The notes under the pieces are model-generated. The model was not told where the DNA came from. It did no database searches and saw only the letters and a list, made by a program, of their open reading frames with translations. The translations under genes and the position numbers were made by a program. A DNA stretch of 64,000 nt from Pleurodeles waltl (lineage: Eukaryota > Chordata > Amphibia > Caudata > Salamandridae), in contig NC_090447.1 in the NCBI RefSeq assembly GCF_031143425.1, positions 30,842,238 to 30,906,237 of the forward strand. Direction: 5' to 3'. Positions 11,223 through 22,712 of the stretch are shown here, in pieces (the stretch's first letter is position 1; each line of letters starts with the position of its first letter).

Positions 11223-13960
11223 ATCAGCACATTTGGAGCTGTGCTGAAGTTTAATTTCTATAACAACAAGGTACATTTACTAATGTTGTTAACTTATGCA
11301 CAGCAATGGACTATGCAACAGACAATGTCAACCATGACCATTCACCTCATCCGCTGCTGTCAGAAGATTTTAATATCAAACTGGACAACCTGCCTGGCCC
11401 TTCTACCACTCTGTATGATTTAGAGTTTAATGATCTGCTTCTCACTCACTTTTCAGGTGTCTGTCCTCCCGAGAGCTTAAATGTATACAAATTCTTATCA
11501 AAATGGAATCTCAGAATTGTCAGACATCTTTGACAGAAGCTCTAGCTTCCCTGCCTCATCTAGCAGAACCAGGGGGAATTCAAGCATTATTCATTGTTTA
11601 TTTGTTTCTAATTCATTAAGTTGCTACATTAGAAACTTTCGAGTAATTCCAATAACATACAGTGTTCATATTCTTGTAAAGATTACCTTAAAGTTGGCAG
11701 CACCCTGAAATATCAAGAATGCTGTCAGAACAACAAGCAGTGATTGGAGGTGATTGTGTTGGAAAGCTGTAGGTCACAAAGCTCTTTGGTTAAGGAGGAG
11801 TCCCCCAGCTGGTAACGAGTTCAGGGTCTCTTTAGATATGGATTCAGACTATACTGTTATTCCATGTGCTTTCCATGACACAGTCCTTGTTACCAGTGGA
11901 TCCTTTCTTGTTCCTTCGAATAACTACCCCTCAGCCATCTCAATAGATAGTTTTGCTAATTGTAGACTGGGATATGCCTTTAATTAGATGCTTAGAAATC
12001 AGCTGTTGGTACAGGAATGTAGGACAAATTATAAACCGGTGATTAGGACCAGGAAGAACCTATTACTGGCAAAGCCTGGGAACACAATACGTGTTTCCTC
12101 CGAAACGTGGGACTCTGTAAGCTTTTTGAAGGGGTCAATGAACATTTGTTCACAGGAGAGTCAGGTGATGCAAGACTCTTGGCTGACATTCCTTCTGACA
12201 GGTGGCAGGAACATTTTAATTTAATTTATGATGACAACATATCCATCCTGACTGAGGTAAATGAGGGACCAATGGCCAGCACTTCAAGGTAGTACTCAGT
12301 TACAGGGAGATCCTATTGGCTTTGTAGAAGACTCTTAGGAATAAGAATCCTTGCCCGGATGGTATACTTGTTGATCTTTGCAAATGTAATATTGATCTGT
12401 GGCCCCACGTGTAATGTGTTGAAAGCTGTTGCAGGCTCTGACAATGTTCCTTCGTCCCGCAGCACTTCCATCATTCTCCTAGTTTTCTAAAAGGGACCCA
12501 AGTGCAGCCACTAATGTCATCGCCCTATTGCGCCTTTTGAGTCTACGTTCAAGGTGGAGAACCAGATACCGAAGACTAGGATTCAGAAGTGGCCTCATGA
12601 CCTAACAGTAGATTGTCAGCATGGATTTGTTAAGGGTATGGGGACAGCGGAACAGAGCCTATATGTATATGTGCTATTGTGATAATATGGCAATGCATCA
12701 GATGGCTCATTACATCTAGCCCTTATGGGCCTCACCTCTTCGCTTGACAGAGTTAGCCATCCCAAAATATGGCTCATTTTAGAGAACATGGGAGTGAATC
12801 AAACAATTTATGTTTTTTTTAAACAAGAGTTTAAAATAAACTATCTGGTAAAGCGAGATGTGGACCAACTAGGGATAGCTCAGAGGGTTTTAGTTTACAG
12901 GGAGCTACCAAAATGCAGTGTGTTGGCCCCTTACTGTTTATGTGACACTGGACCCTCAATCCACTAAGACTGGACTTTTTTTATTCATTAAAGATGATTT
13001 CATTAAGGAGGTTCCCCACTATAATATACTTAGGAAGATGTTTTGATAATTTCACTAATTGGGTTACCCAGATTCAAGAGAGATCCGTAGTAGTGGTTGC
13101 TAACTTCACTTCTGAAATTAATACCAAACTCCTAAAACTGGTAACAAATATATATGAGTAAATGTATTTCTGTTGCTCCACATGGGCCTGGGATTTGGGG
13201 TACAGTGGATATTAAGGTGTTGCAAACAGAAGGAAAACGTTTTTGCAGGTGGCTGATGGGCTCTGTCTTCCTGAGGGGCTGGACTTGCAATATTTGGAGG
13301 ACCCCTTACAGAGGCGCCCCTTTATAGATATCTGGCTGGGCGAGCAACATAGTGAAGCCATCTCAAGAGGTAATTTGTGATCGCATACGATTGAACATGA
13401 ATGATACATTTTTTTGGTTAAAATATATCAGAAATGTCTGTAATTTGTCAGCCCAGAGTTATTTCATAATCTAGGTAACATTTGTAAAGTTTATATGCCC
13501 AACATCGAAAAAAAAATTCTTTGTAAAAAATCCCTGCAAAGACACACAGATGGCTGGATCCCACGTGTTATAGATGTGCGTTTCTGGTTTGCAACAGCGC
13601 CTTGTAGTCATTCCAAGTAGTCATGGGCATACTTTTCTTATGGGTATTTAAAGTACCATCTTGCAACATCTTTTCTCAACACCTAAGAGTTGCCCATCTT
13701 CCAACTCTATTTGCTTTTGCGGCTGAGATAAACAATTCTTGCGAACCACGCGCACTTTATGTTCCTCTGTGATCCTTTAAATTGCCTGGAGTTAAGTATC
13801 TTAAACCTCTGTCACTGGACAAATATGAGATTATGTTATAAAATCTTCAAACTGCTGGGCAGCTTTCTTATATCCACAGATGTCACCTACTGTCATTATC
13901 ATGACTTCTGTAGGGGATTTTTTTTAAATGTGGTGTAAAATCTAGATGGTAATTTATAAT
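11223..13960 (+). pseudogene. Decayed LINE with endonuclease and RT remnants
   Basis: Fragments in changing frames read as a non-LTR retrotransposon. About 11357-11400 gives EDFNIKLDNLPG, like the GDFN motif of the AP endonuclease. About 11568-11708 gives GNSSIIHCLFVS...TYSVHILVKITL, like the S-x-IDY-x-FVS and SDHFPV motifs. About 12625-12790 gives a HGFVKGMGTAEQSL-type stretch and LDRVSHPKIWLILENMG, like RT motif A (AFDRV). About 12905-12945 gives KCSVLAP, like GxLAP. A cysteine/histidine-rich tail is suggested near 13690-13790. Several stops and frameshifts make it inactive. The clade is not assigned. Confidence 0.55.
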
Positions 13961-14757
13961 TTGTATTTCTCTTGTAATGTACAGTTTTTAATATATGCCA
14001 TTTTAAAAATTGTGTTGTTAATTTTCAATAGGTGTTGTATACCATATTTTAAAAAACAAATTCTTCCTTTCTTTGTATCAAGGGTGTTCATCCATTGATT
14101 GTGTATTTATTTCTATGTTTTATGGCCTATAATGCAGAATTGATCTATAATACCACTGGTATCACCACCACTACTGCATGATCCCTACATCCTTCACCCA
14201 TAAATGTATGTCTATTGCAGACACAGCAACTTAACATAACAAATGACAGAGCATCCTTCAAAGGCAATCACACCGCACTGAGAAAACAATGCCATGGAAA
14301 TTGTGTCTTCACTGTCCTGGGCTTCCCCCTGCTTGAGATACATGCGCAGGTCAATTAACCAAAATGCTGAACACGCATGATTCATACGATGAACATTTGG
14401 TTTATGTTATTATATTCCGCAATGTCATAACCAGCCGCACATATTTGCAGTGTTTCAGCTGAATGTTGCCAACTTCATTTTACACTAGTTTGTTATTGAT
14501 GTCTAAGACTTTCCAGAAGGTTGACAACTACTTGATAGTCAAAAGAACATAATCTGGTGGAATGAAAATGATTAATAGGGAAGAGGCCACTTTCTGTCAG
14601 CTGATTCTGCTAAGAGATTTTGACAACAATGAGATTATATTCTAAAAGGCAAGCACAGAAAGTGAAGGGCAGAGAGCAGTCTTCACGCCAGGCAGCATTC
14701 AGCCAAGCTGAAAATCATGCCTCGGTTCCTATTGTGGGCTACTGAGACAGGAGACAC
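13961..14757. other. Unannotated AT-rich stretch
   Basis: No open frame of note and no recognisable repeat. It follows the decayed LINE and ends at a MITE. Confidence 0.4.
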
Positions 14758-14759
14758 TA

Positions 14760-15343
14760 AGGGCCTGATTACGACTTTGCCGGTCTGACCGTCGGACCGT
14801 CAAAGCAGCCTCATCCCGTCGTATTATGATGTTTCCACCAGGGTGACCGGCAGAAATGTTGTATTACGATGTTTCTGCCGGTCAGCCCAGTGGAAACAGC
14901 GTGGCGGCATGCCGTCGCACACCAGCACCCTCGGAATGCGCACTCTCTGCATAGCACTGACTGCATAGCAGACAGTGCACATTCCGAGGGTGCTGGCATG
15001 GGGCCCCTGCACTGCCCACAATATGGTCATGGGCAGTGCAGCGCCCCCTTCCCCCGTTGCCCCCATCACTAGCTTTCCTGCCAGCCTTTCCATGGTGGTT
15101 GTACTGCTGGTGGAAAGTGGAGTCATGATCCGCAGGGCTGTGCGCTATGAGCACTGCCGTGGTTAACCAGGTCTCCGATCGCCACCAACCTGTCGGGATC
15201 TCTGATCCCAGCGGAGGCAGTGGTCTCCTGTCGGTTCAACTGCCAGGATCATAATCTGGTGGTGGAACTGCCAGATGTGTCACGGTCCAGCCGCTTCTGC
15301 GAGATTGGCAGTCCTTGGACCGCCACATTCGTAATAAGGCCCT
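14760..15343. mobile_element. 584-bp MITE with AGGGCCTGATTACGA-type inverted ends
   Basis: The left end AGGGCCTGATTACGA pairs with the right end, whose reverse complement is AGGGCCTTATTACGA. TA flanks both sides (14758-14759 and 15344-15345). A 3-bp TAA/TTA (Harbinger-like) duplication with one mismatch is also possible. The interior is built of CGGTC/CCGCC-type words in both orientations, including a repeated ATTA(T/C)GATGTTTC word near 14823 and 14861. There is no transposase. Open frames inside on both strands are by-products of the inverted structure. Confidence 0.7.
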
Positions 15344-15345
15344 TA

Positions 15346-16200
15346 GCCCTTGCTTGCTGACTTATCAGTGCAGCCAGCCTCGTAAGATGAGAATAACAGA
15401 CCTTGCCATTTTATTAAACATAGAACTCTATTGTTCAGACAGCTATGTGGGTGCGTTCCATCTCTGGAATTTCAAATAGGTTTAATTTCTTGCTTTGCTA
15501 GAAATGGACTACCTCTTAGAAGTACTAAATAGAAGGTAATATTGCTATATATTAATAACAGCAATCATCGTGGAGAGGTATTTGTTATTCACACATTCCG
15601 TAACCTAGCACTAGACTAGGATTTTCATTTTAAAATAAACATTTAAGATGTATCCTTTGTGTTTTAGTGTTCTTGAGTGTGGTATTCCTTATTGGAAGTG
15701 GGTTTGGAATGCCACTAATTATTCCTATAAGATCTCATGTGATTGGTTGGTGCTTAGAAACATATTTCTCAGTAGGTTTTGTAATGGTAGCAGTAAAACT
15801 GGTCTTCTCATTCAAGTTGGCAGATTGACTAAGTCCTTAGTGCCAGGCGGTCTAGAAACCCAACCTCTGTGTCTCTAGAAAAGCTAGAGGAAGTACCAGC
15901 AAGAAAAGTTCTGAATGCTGTGCACAATGTGCACCATCTACTTCTAGTGAGAGAGGGGTGTACTCTGATTTCCAGATGCACTTGTAACTCATATGCTTAA
16001 ACAGGTGTGAAATGAAAATGAGAGCTTGCCAAAAGGACATTGATGATAAAGCAGAGGACATTGTGGCCAGCTCCCTTCCTTGATAAACGTCTGGGGTGGA
16101 GGTGGTGCTATCAACAGCAGCAAAGCCATACCACAGCTACAGTGAATACTCTTCATGCCTCCTCTTGCAACAGAATTCCACACAGCTCTGGTCTGCCATT
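15346..16200. other. Unannotated stretch
   Basis: Nothing recognised; only short open frames. Confidence 0.4.
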
Positions 16201-16396
16201 CCAAGGCCACAAATTCAGTGCAATCTTTGGTCCTTGAGCATTATCCATTCCAAGCCCACAAATTCAGTCTCACCTTTGGTCCTTGAGCATTATCCATTCC
16301 AAGCCCACAAATTCAGTCTCACCTTTGGTCCTTGAGCAGTATCCAGTCCAAGCCCACAAATTCAGTCTCACCTTTGGTCCTTGAGCATTATTCATT
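16201..16396. repeat. 49-bp tandem repeat, four copies
   Basis: Units start at 16201, 16250, 16299 and 16348 (CCAAG(G/C)CCACAAATTCAGT...TTGGTCCTTGAGCA). The first is the most diverged and the last is incomplete. Confidence 0.95.
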
Positions 16397-16740
16397 GGAT
16401 AATCACACGCCGTTGGCCTCTGGATAATGCTGGAGGATAGAGTTAATTCTATCAACAGTAGATCCATTGCACTAAACTTGCTTCTGAAAACCAACAGCCC
16501 AAAAATGCTATCTTTTCATATGGGAAACGTTTTCCTTTCTGCAAGAGAAAATGTTTAGGTGACTGATGTGGGTTCCACTCAACAGCGAAGGGAGTTCAGC
16601 AGCATTTGCCATAGATGCCACCTGGATGGCCACTAGGGTTGAGTTGGGTACTATATAAATTCACCTAAAATGTGTAACACTGTTGCCGAGTTACACGATT
16701 AACGATGCACAAGATTCAACATGCAGACGACAGACAGAAT
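16397..16740. other. Unannotated stretch
   Basis: No feature recognised. Confidence 0.4.
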
Positions 16741-17015
16741 GGGGCTGATTCTGAGAAGTAGTGAAGTAGTACTGAAGGAGTACTGCTTCAAATACTCCTC
16801 AATACCTTTGTGAATTGGCCCTGATGCTCCCTAGCATAACAGTGCAAGGAGGGCACAGCCCTTTCTCTTTGTGCTAATTATGTAAGAATGTTCCCATTTT
16901 GTTCCCATTGTAGATGCTGTGGGCCAGTACACAAAGGCATTTGAGAATATGTGAAGCTATACTACAGGTGTACTACAGGTGTACCCCTTCAGGTACCCTT
17001 GTGAATAGGCTCCTG
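16741..17015. mobile_element. Possible inverted-repeat MITE
   Basis: GGGGCTGATTC at the left faces a right end whose reverse complement is GGAGCCTATTCACAAGGG. A nested inverted pair is clearer: CTCAATACCTTTGTGAATTG (about 16798) against the reverse complement of the stretch at about 16921-16944 (GGGCCAGTACACAAAGGC). The direct word CTACAGGTGTA also repeats. No target duplication was identified, so the ends are tentative. Confidence 0.35.
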
Positions 17016-18106
17016 AGCGGGGAAGATCATTCTAAAATATCTGCATTTAAACTCTGTATTGAGAAAAAACACAGTCATTTTCTTTACTGTACTTTAAATA
17101 AAAGCCACATCTGCTGCTCTTTTTTGGGTTCCTTTTTAAATCGTTCAACACTGATGGAAAATATGTGACTTGCATATTAAAGTGTTGTCATAAGATATAT
17201 TCAACTGGGACCTGCGCATGCAGAGGTATTATTTACTGTGAGTAACCTATCCAGTATATATCACAATTCCAGAGGGCTCAAGAGACAAATGAAAATAATG
17301 AATTTCCTATTGAAACAGCCTCTCTCACAGTAGAGGTGTAGTGGCTCAGAATGTGAGGGGATGGGGGGGCAAGTTTTACTTACCTATAATGTATAGCCCT
17401 CCACAAGGAAGGGGGCATTCCAACATATTAAGTAGAGTCTCAGAGGGAAGCTAATGTGTTCATAGACTGATAATGCTGAACCACACAATCAGAAAACAGT
17501 TATTGATTTATATATCATAAAACAACATGCTAACATTTTAATGATGGGGTATTTCAAATTTTCAGCTCATGGCTTTTGAAAATAAATGACATAGGATTCC
17601 TGACATGCCCAGATCTGAAGTTACCTTTATCTTTGGTTCTGAATATAGCAGAAGTGTCAGAGTCAGGCAGTCTTTGTTGCAAAGAAAATAAGCTGCGGAA
17701 TTAAAAATATCAAACCATTTTGATATTTCTAACACATTGACTAGAATCTAAGTATCTGAAAAGGTTATTTTCAGTTTTGAAGATTAAGGAAAGCCCTCCT
17801 TACAAAGTCACTCTTCAAGGGCAGCATCTATTGGAAGGGATTGGTTCTATGCAAAGAGGAGCTACTTTCTGTAATACTTGGTAATATTAAATATTCATTT
17901 AAAAAAAAAAACTGAGTAACCACTCAAATTTCTTCTGTGAGACCCTCTCACCAAACAACACATTATGAGGTTTTCAAATAGGGTTTCAATAAAATATTTC
18001 CTAACCAGTTGTCACCTTTTCTAGACAATCAAGGCTATATTAATTCCTAATTAATCCATTGACACGTGCATTATCTGGTCCTGTGGGCTATTGCATGTAA
18101 ATCAGA
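17016..18106. other. Unannotated stretch
   Basis: AT-rich sequence with a short A homopolymer near 17900. No gene or element recognised. Confidence 0.4.
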
Positions 18107-18572
18107 GGTGGGCGGAACTCACAGAGTTTCTCTGCAGAATTCCTCAGAGTTACATAAAAACTCTGTGAGATTCTGCAGAGTTCCGCGAGTGGCAGAATCA
18201 GGCACATTGCACTGCTCGTGCTGATTTTTAGCAATGGGAGCATGAATGACACCGTGTGGCACGCCAGAGGTTGCTGCTTCGTTCTGCTGCTTGACTAGAT
18301 TTTCTACTCGAGCTGCAGCTATCTCAACGTGAATGGTTGTGACCTGCCACAACTGCCTGCATTGAGAACTTTTGCCAGGAGGTTTTCTAGCACCCGAAAA
18401 TCACACTATGGGTTGCAGATTGTCGCTCATGCTCACCTCCTTAAGTTGGTGAGCCAAGCGTGAAACAAAACTACATTTTGTCAAAACTTAGCGCACCAAG
18501 CGGAGCGCAAAATGGACAAAACGCTGCGAACTCCGCCGGCAGAGCAACATTTTTCACCCACGCCTAACTTAG
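18107..18572. mobile_element. Possible hAT-like non-autonomous element
   Basis: The block opens with CAGAGGTGGGCGGAACTC and closes with CACCCACGCCTA, whose reverse complement (TAGGCGTGGGTG) is a loose match to the opening. It holds several ACTCTG(C/T)AGA and CAGAGTTCCGC words in both orientations. CAGAGGTGGGC openings are common in hAT elements. I could not find a convincing 8-bp target duplication. Confidence 0.3.
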
Positions 18573-19570
18573 ATTGAGTTCCTTACATGTGTTTAGACCC
18601 AGGTGATAAGAGATTCTAGTCTCTTGTTGGTCCTGATGAAGACTGCCTATAACCAACAGGCACATCTGAGTGGATGTCAAACATGTTGACGTGAACATAT
18701 TCCTTTAATATCCATCAATATGTATAATTTTGCTGGTACCTCTAATTCAATTCTATGGTGTCCGAACCACGTCACAACAATACTGTATTGTTTGATTGTC
18801 TCACTGTACAAAAATTATGAATAGAATGGACTAAATTAAAGGTTGAATTTTTATTTACCTTCATTTTGCAGTTTTGGACATACTCTTCAAGTGCATTTCC
18901 TGTTCTTAAATTATCACATTGCATTGACTTATTAAATATCCCATTCTTTTGTGTTTCATGAATAATACTCACAATAATTGTACTGTTCATTCTTTGTGTC
19001 AGGACTCACACAGAACAGGATTCAAATTTCACACTTCAGACTCCTGGGAGTTGGTACTGCACAGGAGAATCAGGGGTGTGTCATGAAACAGAGGGGTGAC
19101 ATGGTGTCTGTGGGTATCGGAGAGGTGGTAGATGGGGAATCAGGCTTGCAAATGTTGGCGTGTTGGACATTCTAAGATGGCAGAGGTTCCTTGTGTCTGG
19201 AACAGGGTGCCATACCAAAGCAAGATGGTGACCAGGATCCTTTTCTGGGACACAATTGGCAGAGCAATACATAAGAGCTGCTCTTTCAGACAGACGTCAC
19301 CTGTCACAAATGTGTGTTGGTGGGCTTTCTTCTCCCTCATTCTAGTTCACATTCGGCTCCCCTTCTGTTTGCCCATTTGTTGTTGTCATATGTTCCTGTG
19401 GGAAGTTCTTTTAGGCAGGAATTGTTGAGGCGGTCGCTAATTACCTCTCGCTCTTCCTCTTCAGCTCCTTTTCATCCTGGGATCTCTGGACTCACCATGT
19501 TGGTGAGGTGGTCCCATTGCTTCCGGGCGGTGTTCTCCCCATCCAGTTCCCATGTCCTGTGTTTCTGCAG
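18573..19570. other. Unannotated stretch
   Basis: No recognised gene; short open frames only. It ends at the 3' tail of a minus-strand LINE. Confidence 0.4.
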
Positions 19571-19574
19571 AGCC

Positions 19575-20460
19575 TGCTATGTTATGTTAGGTTACTGTAG
19601 CTTATATAGCGCAACTACACCGGGTGGTTTCTTGGCGCTTAGGTAACTAGCACAGAAACGGCTCAGGATATTAATTATAGACTTTCTTGATGAGCCAAGG
19701 CTTCAGCACGTGTCTTAATTTCCCATAATTGGGGGTAGTTCCAGGGGCAGGGAGTACCAGATGCGGGGGCGATGACTGGAAATCGGGCTCCACCTGTCCT
19801 TTTCCTATTGAATTGGGGAATCACTAGATAGTGTAACTGGATAAATCCAAGATTTCTATTGGGAGTGCACTTTTGGATGCGGGGTTTAAAAAAGCTGGGC
19901 TTTTCATGCAGAGCTTAGTTTTGAACCATCTGGAGCCTACGAGTAAGGTCGTTGGGAAGGACCAGATAAAGAGACTTGACTTGACCAGGGCAATTATGAC
20001 TTGGACCAGCGCATCGTCAGAGAGAAATGTCTTTATGTTCTTGGTTCTGCATAGTCGGAAGAGGCAGGAAGAGATTACAGAGCCAAACTGCAGTTTCAGG
20101 GAGAGTTCCTCATCAATGAGGACTCTGAGAGTTTTACCAACCTCTTTGGGGGTGCCTATCTCAGTGGACCAGAAGGACGGACTCCTGAGACTAAGCTCAT
20201 TTGTAGTGATAACTATCTCTGTTCATCAGAGTTTAGTTACAGAAGTTTGCTGTTCATCCAGTCCCACATGAACAACGTCGTCTCTTGGAAATGGTTCTTG
20301 GAATTAGGAGTATTGCCCATTGTGAAGAGAAGTTGCACATTGTCAGCATAGTTAGAAGATCCTGGTTCTAAAGTGCTCACGGGTACAATATAGGCAATGA
20401 GGATACTGGTGTGCAGGGAGGCCTGGGCCTATCTGGATTCCAATCTTATCTACGGTTGTG
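19575..20460 (-). pseudogene. CR1/L2-like LINE RT fragment, minus strand
   Basis: On the minus strand, about 20400-20330 reads SNYADNVQLLF, matching the RT catalytic block usually written YADDTQLL with the second Asp replaced by Asn. About 20170-19990 reads KTLRVLIDEELSLKLQFGSV and LSDDALVQVIIALVKSSL, matching the LGV-x-ID-LSLK and LV-x-AFV-x-SRLDY blocks that follow it in CR1/L2-type polymerases. The 3' end near 19590-19620 gives GCGCTATATAAGCTACAG, a typical LINE tail. It is a 5'-truncated copy with stops and no ORF1. Confidence 0.65.
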
Positions 20461-21049
20461 ACGCCAGGGGGGTATTTGTTTGAAAAGATATAAAGAGCTA
20501 GACAGATTGACTACCAAGTTGTCACTAGTGACTGAGCAGTGAAGGTTCAGTGTTCATCAACTGGTGTACTTTGGTGACTTTTACTAATATTCATAAGTTT
20601 TTTCAAACCTACATCTGAGCTTAGCCTAAGCCTTTGCAATGCAAGATTCATGCAGATTGGTCAGTGTGAGTTCCACATTGAAACCGTCACAGGGACAGAG
20701 AAAGTACTGAACCCATTAGGCAGGCAGAGTTTGGGCGAAGGGGGGGAAGTGCTTTAAGAAATCATAAAAAGTAAAATAAACGAGTGATGTGCTGTCCATC
20801 GCACACATTTCAGGTACACGTATCCGCATAAAAATCTGAGCTGCCCATCTCATTGGTCGAATCTAGCTGAACGGTTTTGAATCGGCGCCCAATTTAGAGC
20901 CAGGGACCCCGTTGTGAACATGTTGGGGGGCCCAGCAGCAATGCTGCGATGTTGGAATGAGCTAGGGCACGGCCTGGAAGCACGGAAAATGCCTTATCTC
21001 ATTCAGAAGTCTGATCTATTCCTTAAATAAGGATTTTTGGGGCCATGGT
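20461..21049. other. Unannotated stretch
   Basis: No recognised feature between the LINE fragment and the 5' LTR of the gypsy element. Confidence 0.4.
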
Positions 21050-21296
21050 TGTTATGTTTGTCATGGGCCAGCTCGTGACGTTCATCAGCGCAGGAAGATT
21101 CTATCAGTCTCCCCTGCACAGTAACAAAATACTGGTATTGCCCGGTGAGGTTAACCGAGGTCAATAAAAGGGCCAGGGGCTTTTCTCCAGGTGCGCAGTA
21201 ACTCACAAGTGGTGTCCATGTGTTTCTTTATTAGCATTGCGTCACAAACATTGTATGATTAGGCCTCACTGCGGAAGCTTTCCAATAAACACAACA
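21050..21296 (+). repeat. 5' LTR of the Ty3/gypsy element
   Basis: It starts TGTTATGTTTGTC and ends AATAAACACAACA. It shares GATTCTATCAGTCTCCCCTG, GTTAACCGAGGTCAATAAAA and TGTATGATTAGGCCTCACTG with the 3' copy. AATAAA lies in the shared TCAATAAAAGGGCC word. Text directly after it, AATTGGCAACAAGTGGGTGC, is the likely primer-binding region; the tRNA is not identified. Confidence 0.85.
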
Positions 21297-21894
21297 AATT
21301 GGCAACAAGTGGGTGCCTGCTCCCTCGTGCCCCTACCTGCTGTCCTGGTGCGGGAGACGGTGGAGCATCTCCGTCCTCGCTGTTCTCCGCCACATTCGCT
21401 CGGCGGCTGACGATCAGTTCCTGCCTGCCGGTTGTGAGTGTTCGAGGTGAGGCGGCGGTGGAGGCGTGTCTGTGGTGCTTGACCGTGTCTGCTGTGCCCG
21501 TCCTCCTGTTGTTACGGAGGTTGTCCCAGCGGCCCAAGGCGTTGGTCTGGGGGCGGACTTTCCCCATATTTGACCCAAATATTCATCTGTCACTGGGACA
21601 ACGAAGGACGTAGGACTGAAAAAAAGGCTCCATGAGCAGGGCAAATGGTGTGCAGGAAGTTCACACGGACAGTTTTTTTTCTTCTCACTGAATAAAAAAT
21701 AAAATCCAAACAAACGAAGGAAAGCAATACTACAACTTCTAGTAGCACGTGACACACCGGATGACCTGGAACAAGCTGTGCACCCATTTGGGCATTAGTG
21801 AACCAAAGCCACACATCGGGATACTGACATTTATTACAGACTACACTGTCTTATGTAAAGGTCATGAGGTGGCAGTGACGATTCCCACAAGTGC

Positions 21895-22712
21895 ATGTTT
21901 AGGTCAGGCCACCTGTATTTTGGTGTGCATGTAAAGGACTTTTCATCTACCAGTTTTCATACCACAAGTGGCACAGGTATGAGTGAACTTTACGCGATCA
22001 TACAAAAAAAACCAGGGAAAAAACCGAACACTTGCACCGACATGGCCATGTCGTCAGTTCCCGCATTAGAACCATTCTGCCCAAGCTGCCAGGTGCAAGG
22101 AATGGGTCGATAGGTTGGAAACCTATTTTGTGGCTACGGCACTGGACTATGAGAGACGCCGCCCAATGCTCCTGCACCTATGGGGTGCAGCCATTCATGA
22201 ACTTGGAAGGTCTGTGGTGGAGGAGGGCCCACCTTTCAATTACCAGTCATTAAAAAGGGCTCTGACTGCCCATTTCGAACCTCTAGCGAATCCGGACTAT
22301 GAGCGCTTCTTATTAAGGCAAGCTAGGCAACTCCCAAATGAGTCTCTTGATACAGAAAGTACGTGTAGCCCACATGGATGCAGCATTGCAGACTCAAGTC
22401 CAGAGTGAACCGGTGAACGCCATCACCGCAACAGTCACGGAAAATAAAAAGGTAGGCAGAAGGCTACTTCGAGCTCTCGATATTGCTTCTTATGTCGTGG
22501 GCCATTCCCTCATCAAGGTCCATGTCCTGCTCAAGGCAAGAAATGTTCGAGCTGCAATAAAATGAACCATTTTGCAAAAGTTTGTCGATCATCTGTCCGT
22601 CCAAAGTCGCAGAAATCAAAGACTGTCAACGTAGTGCATCTGCCTGTCGTCATAGGTGAAGATGACAATCTAGATGACGATGAGGAGGAAGAAGGGTCTG
22701 TCCATGTGATTC
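21895..22712 (+). pseudogene. gag remnant of the Ty3/gypsy element
   Basis: The frame at 22115-22408 reads TALDYERRRPMLLHLWG...LRQARQLPNESLD, the usual capsid pattern of vertebrate gypsy gag. A nucleocapsid zinc knuckle of the form CX2CX4HX4C (CSSCNKMNHFAKVC) is encoded at 22544-22585. An acidic linker (DDNLDDDEEEE, about 22660-22700) follows. The frame is broken near 22400 and again before the knuckle, so no intact Gag is possible. Confidence 0.7.

Noticed and set aside
11754..12292. Open frames that could be a separate small gene
   Set aside because: They lie between the endonuclease and RT remnants of one decayed LINE and in the same orientation, so they are best read as LINE linker in shifted frames.
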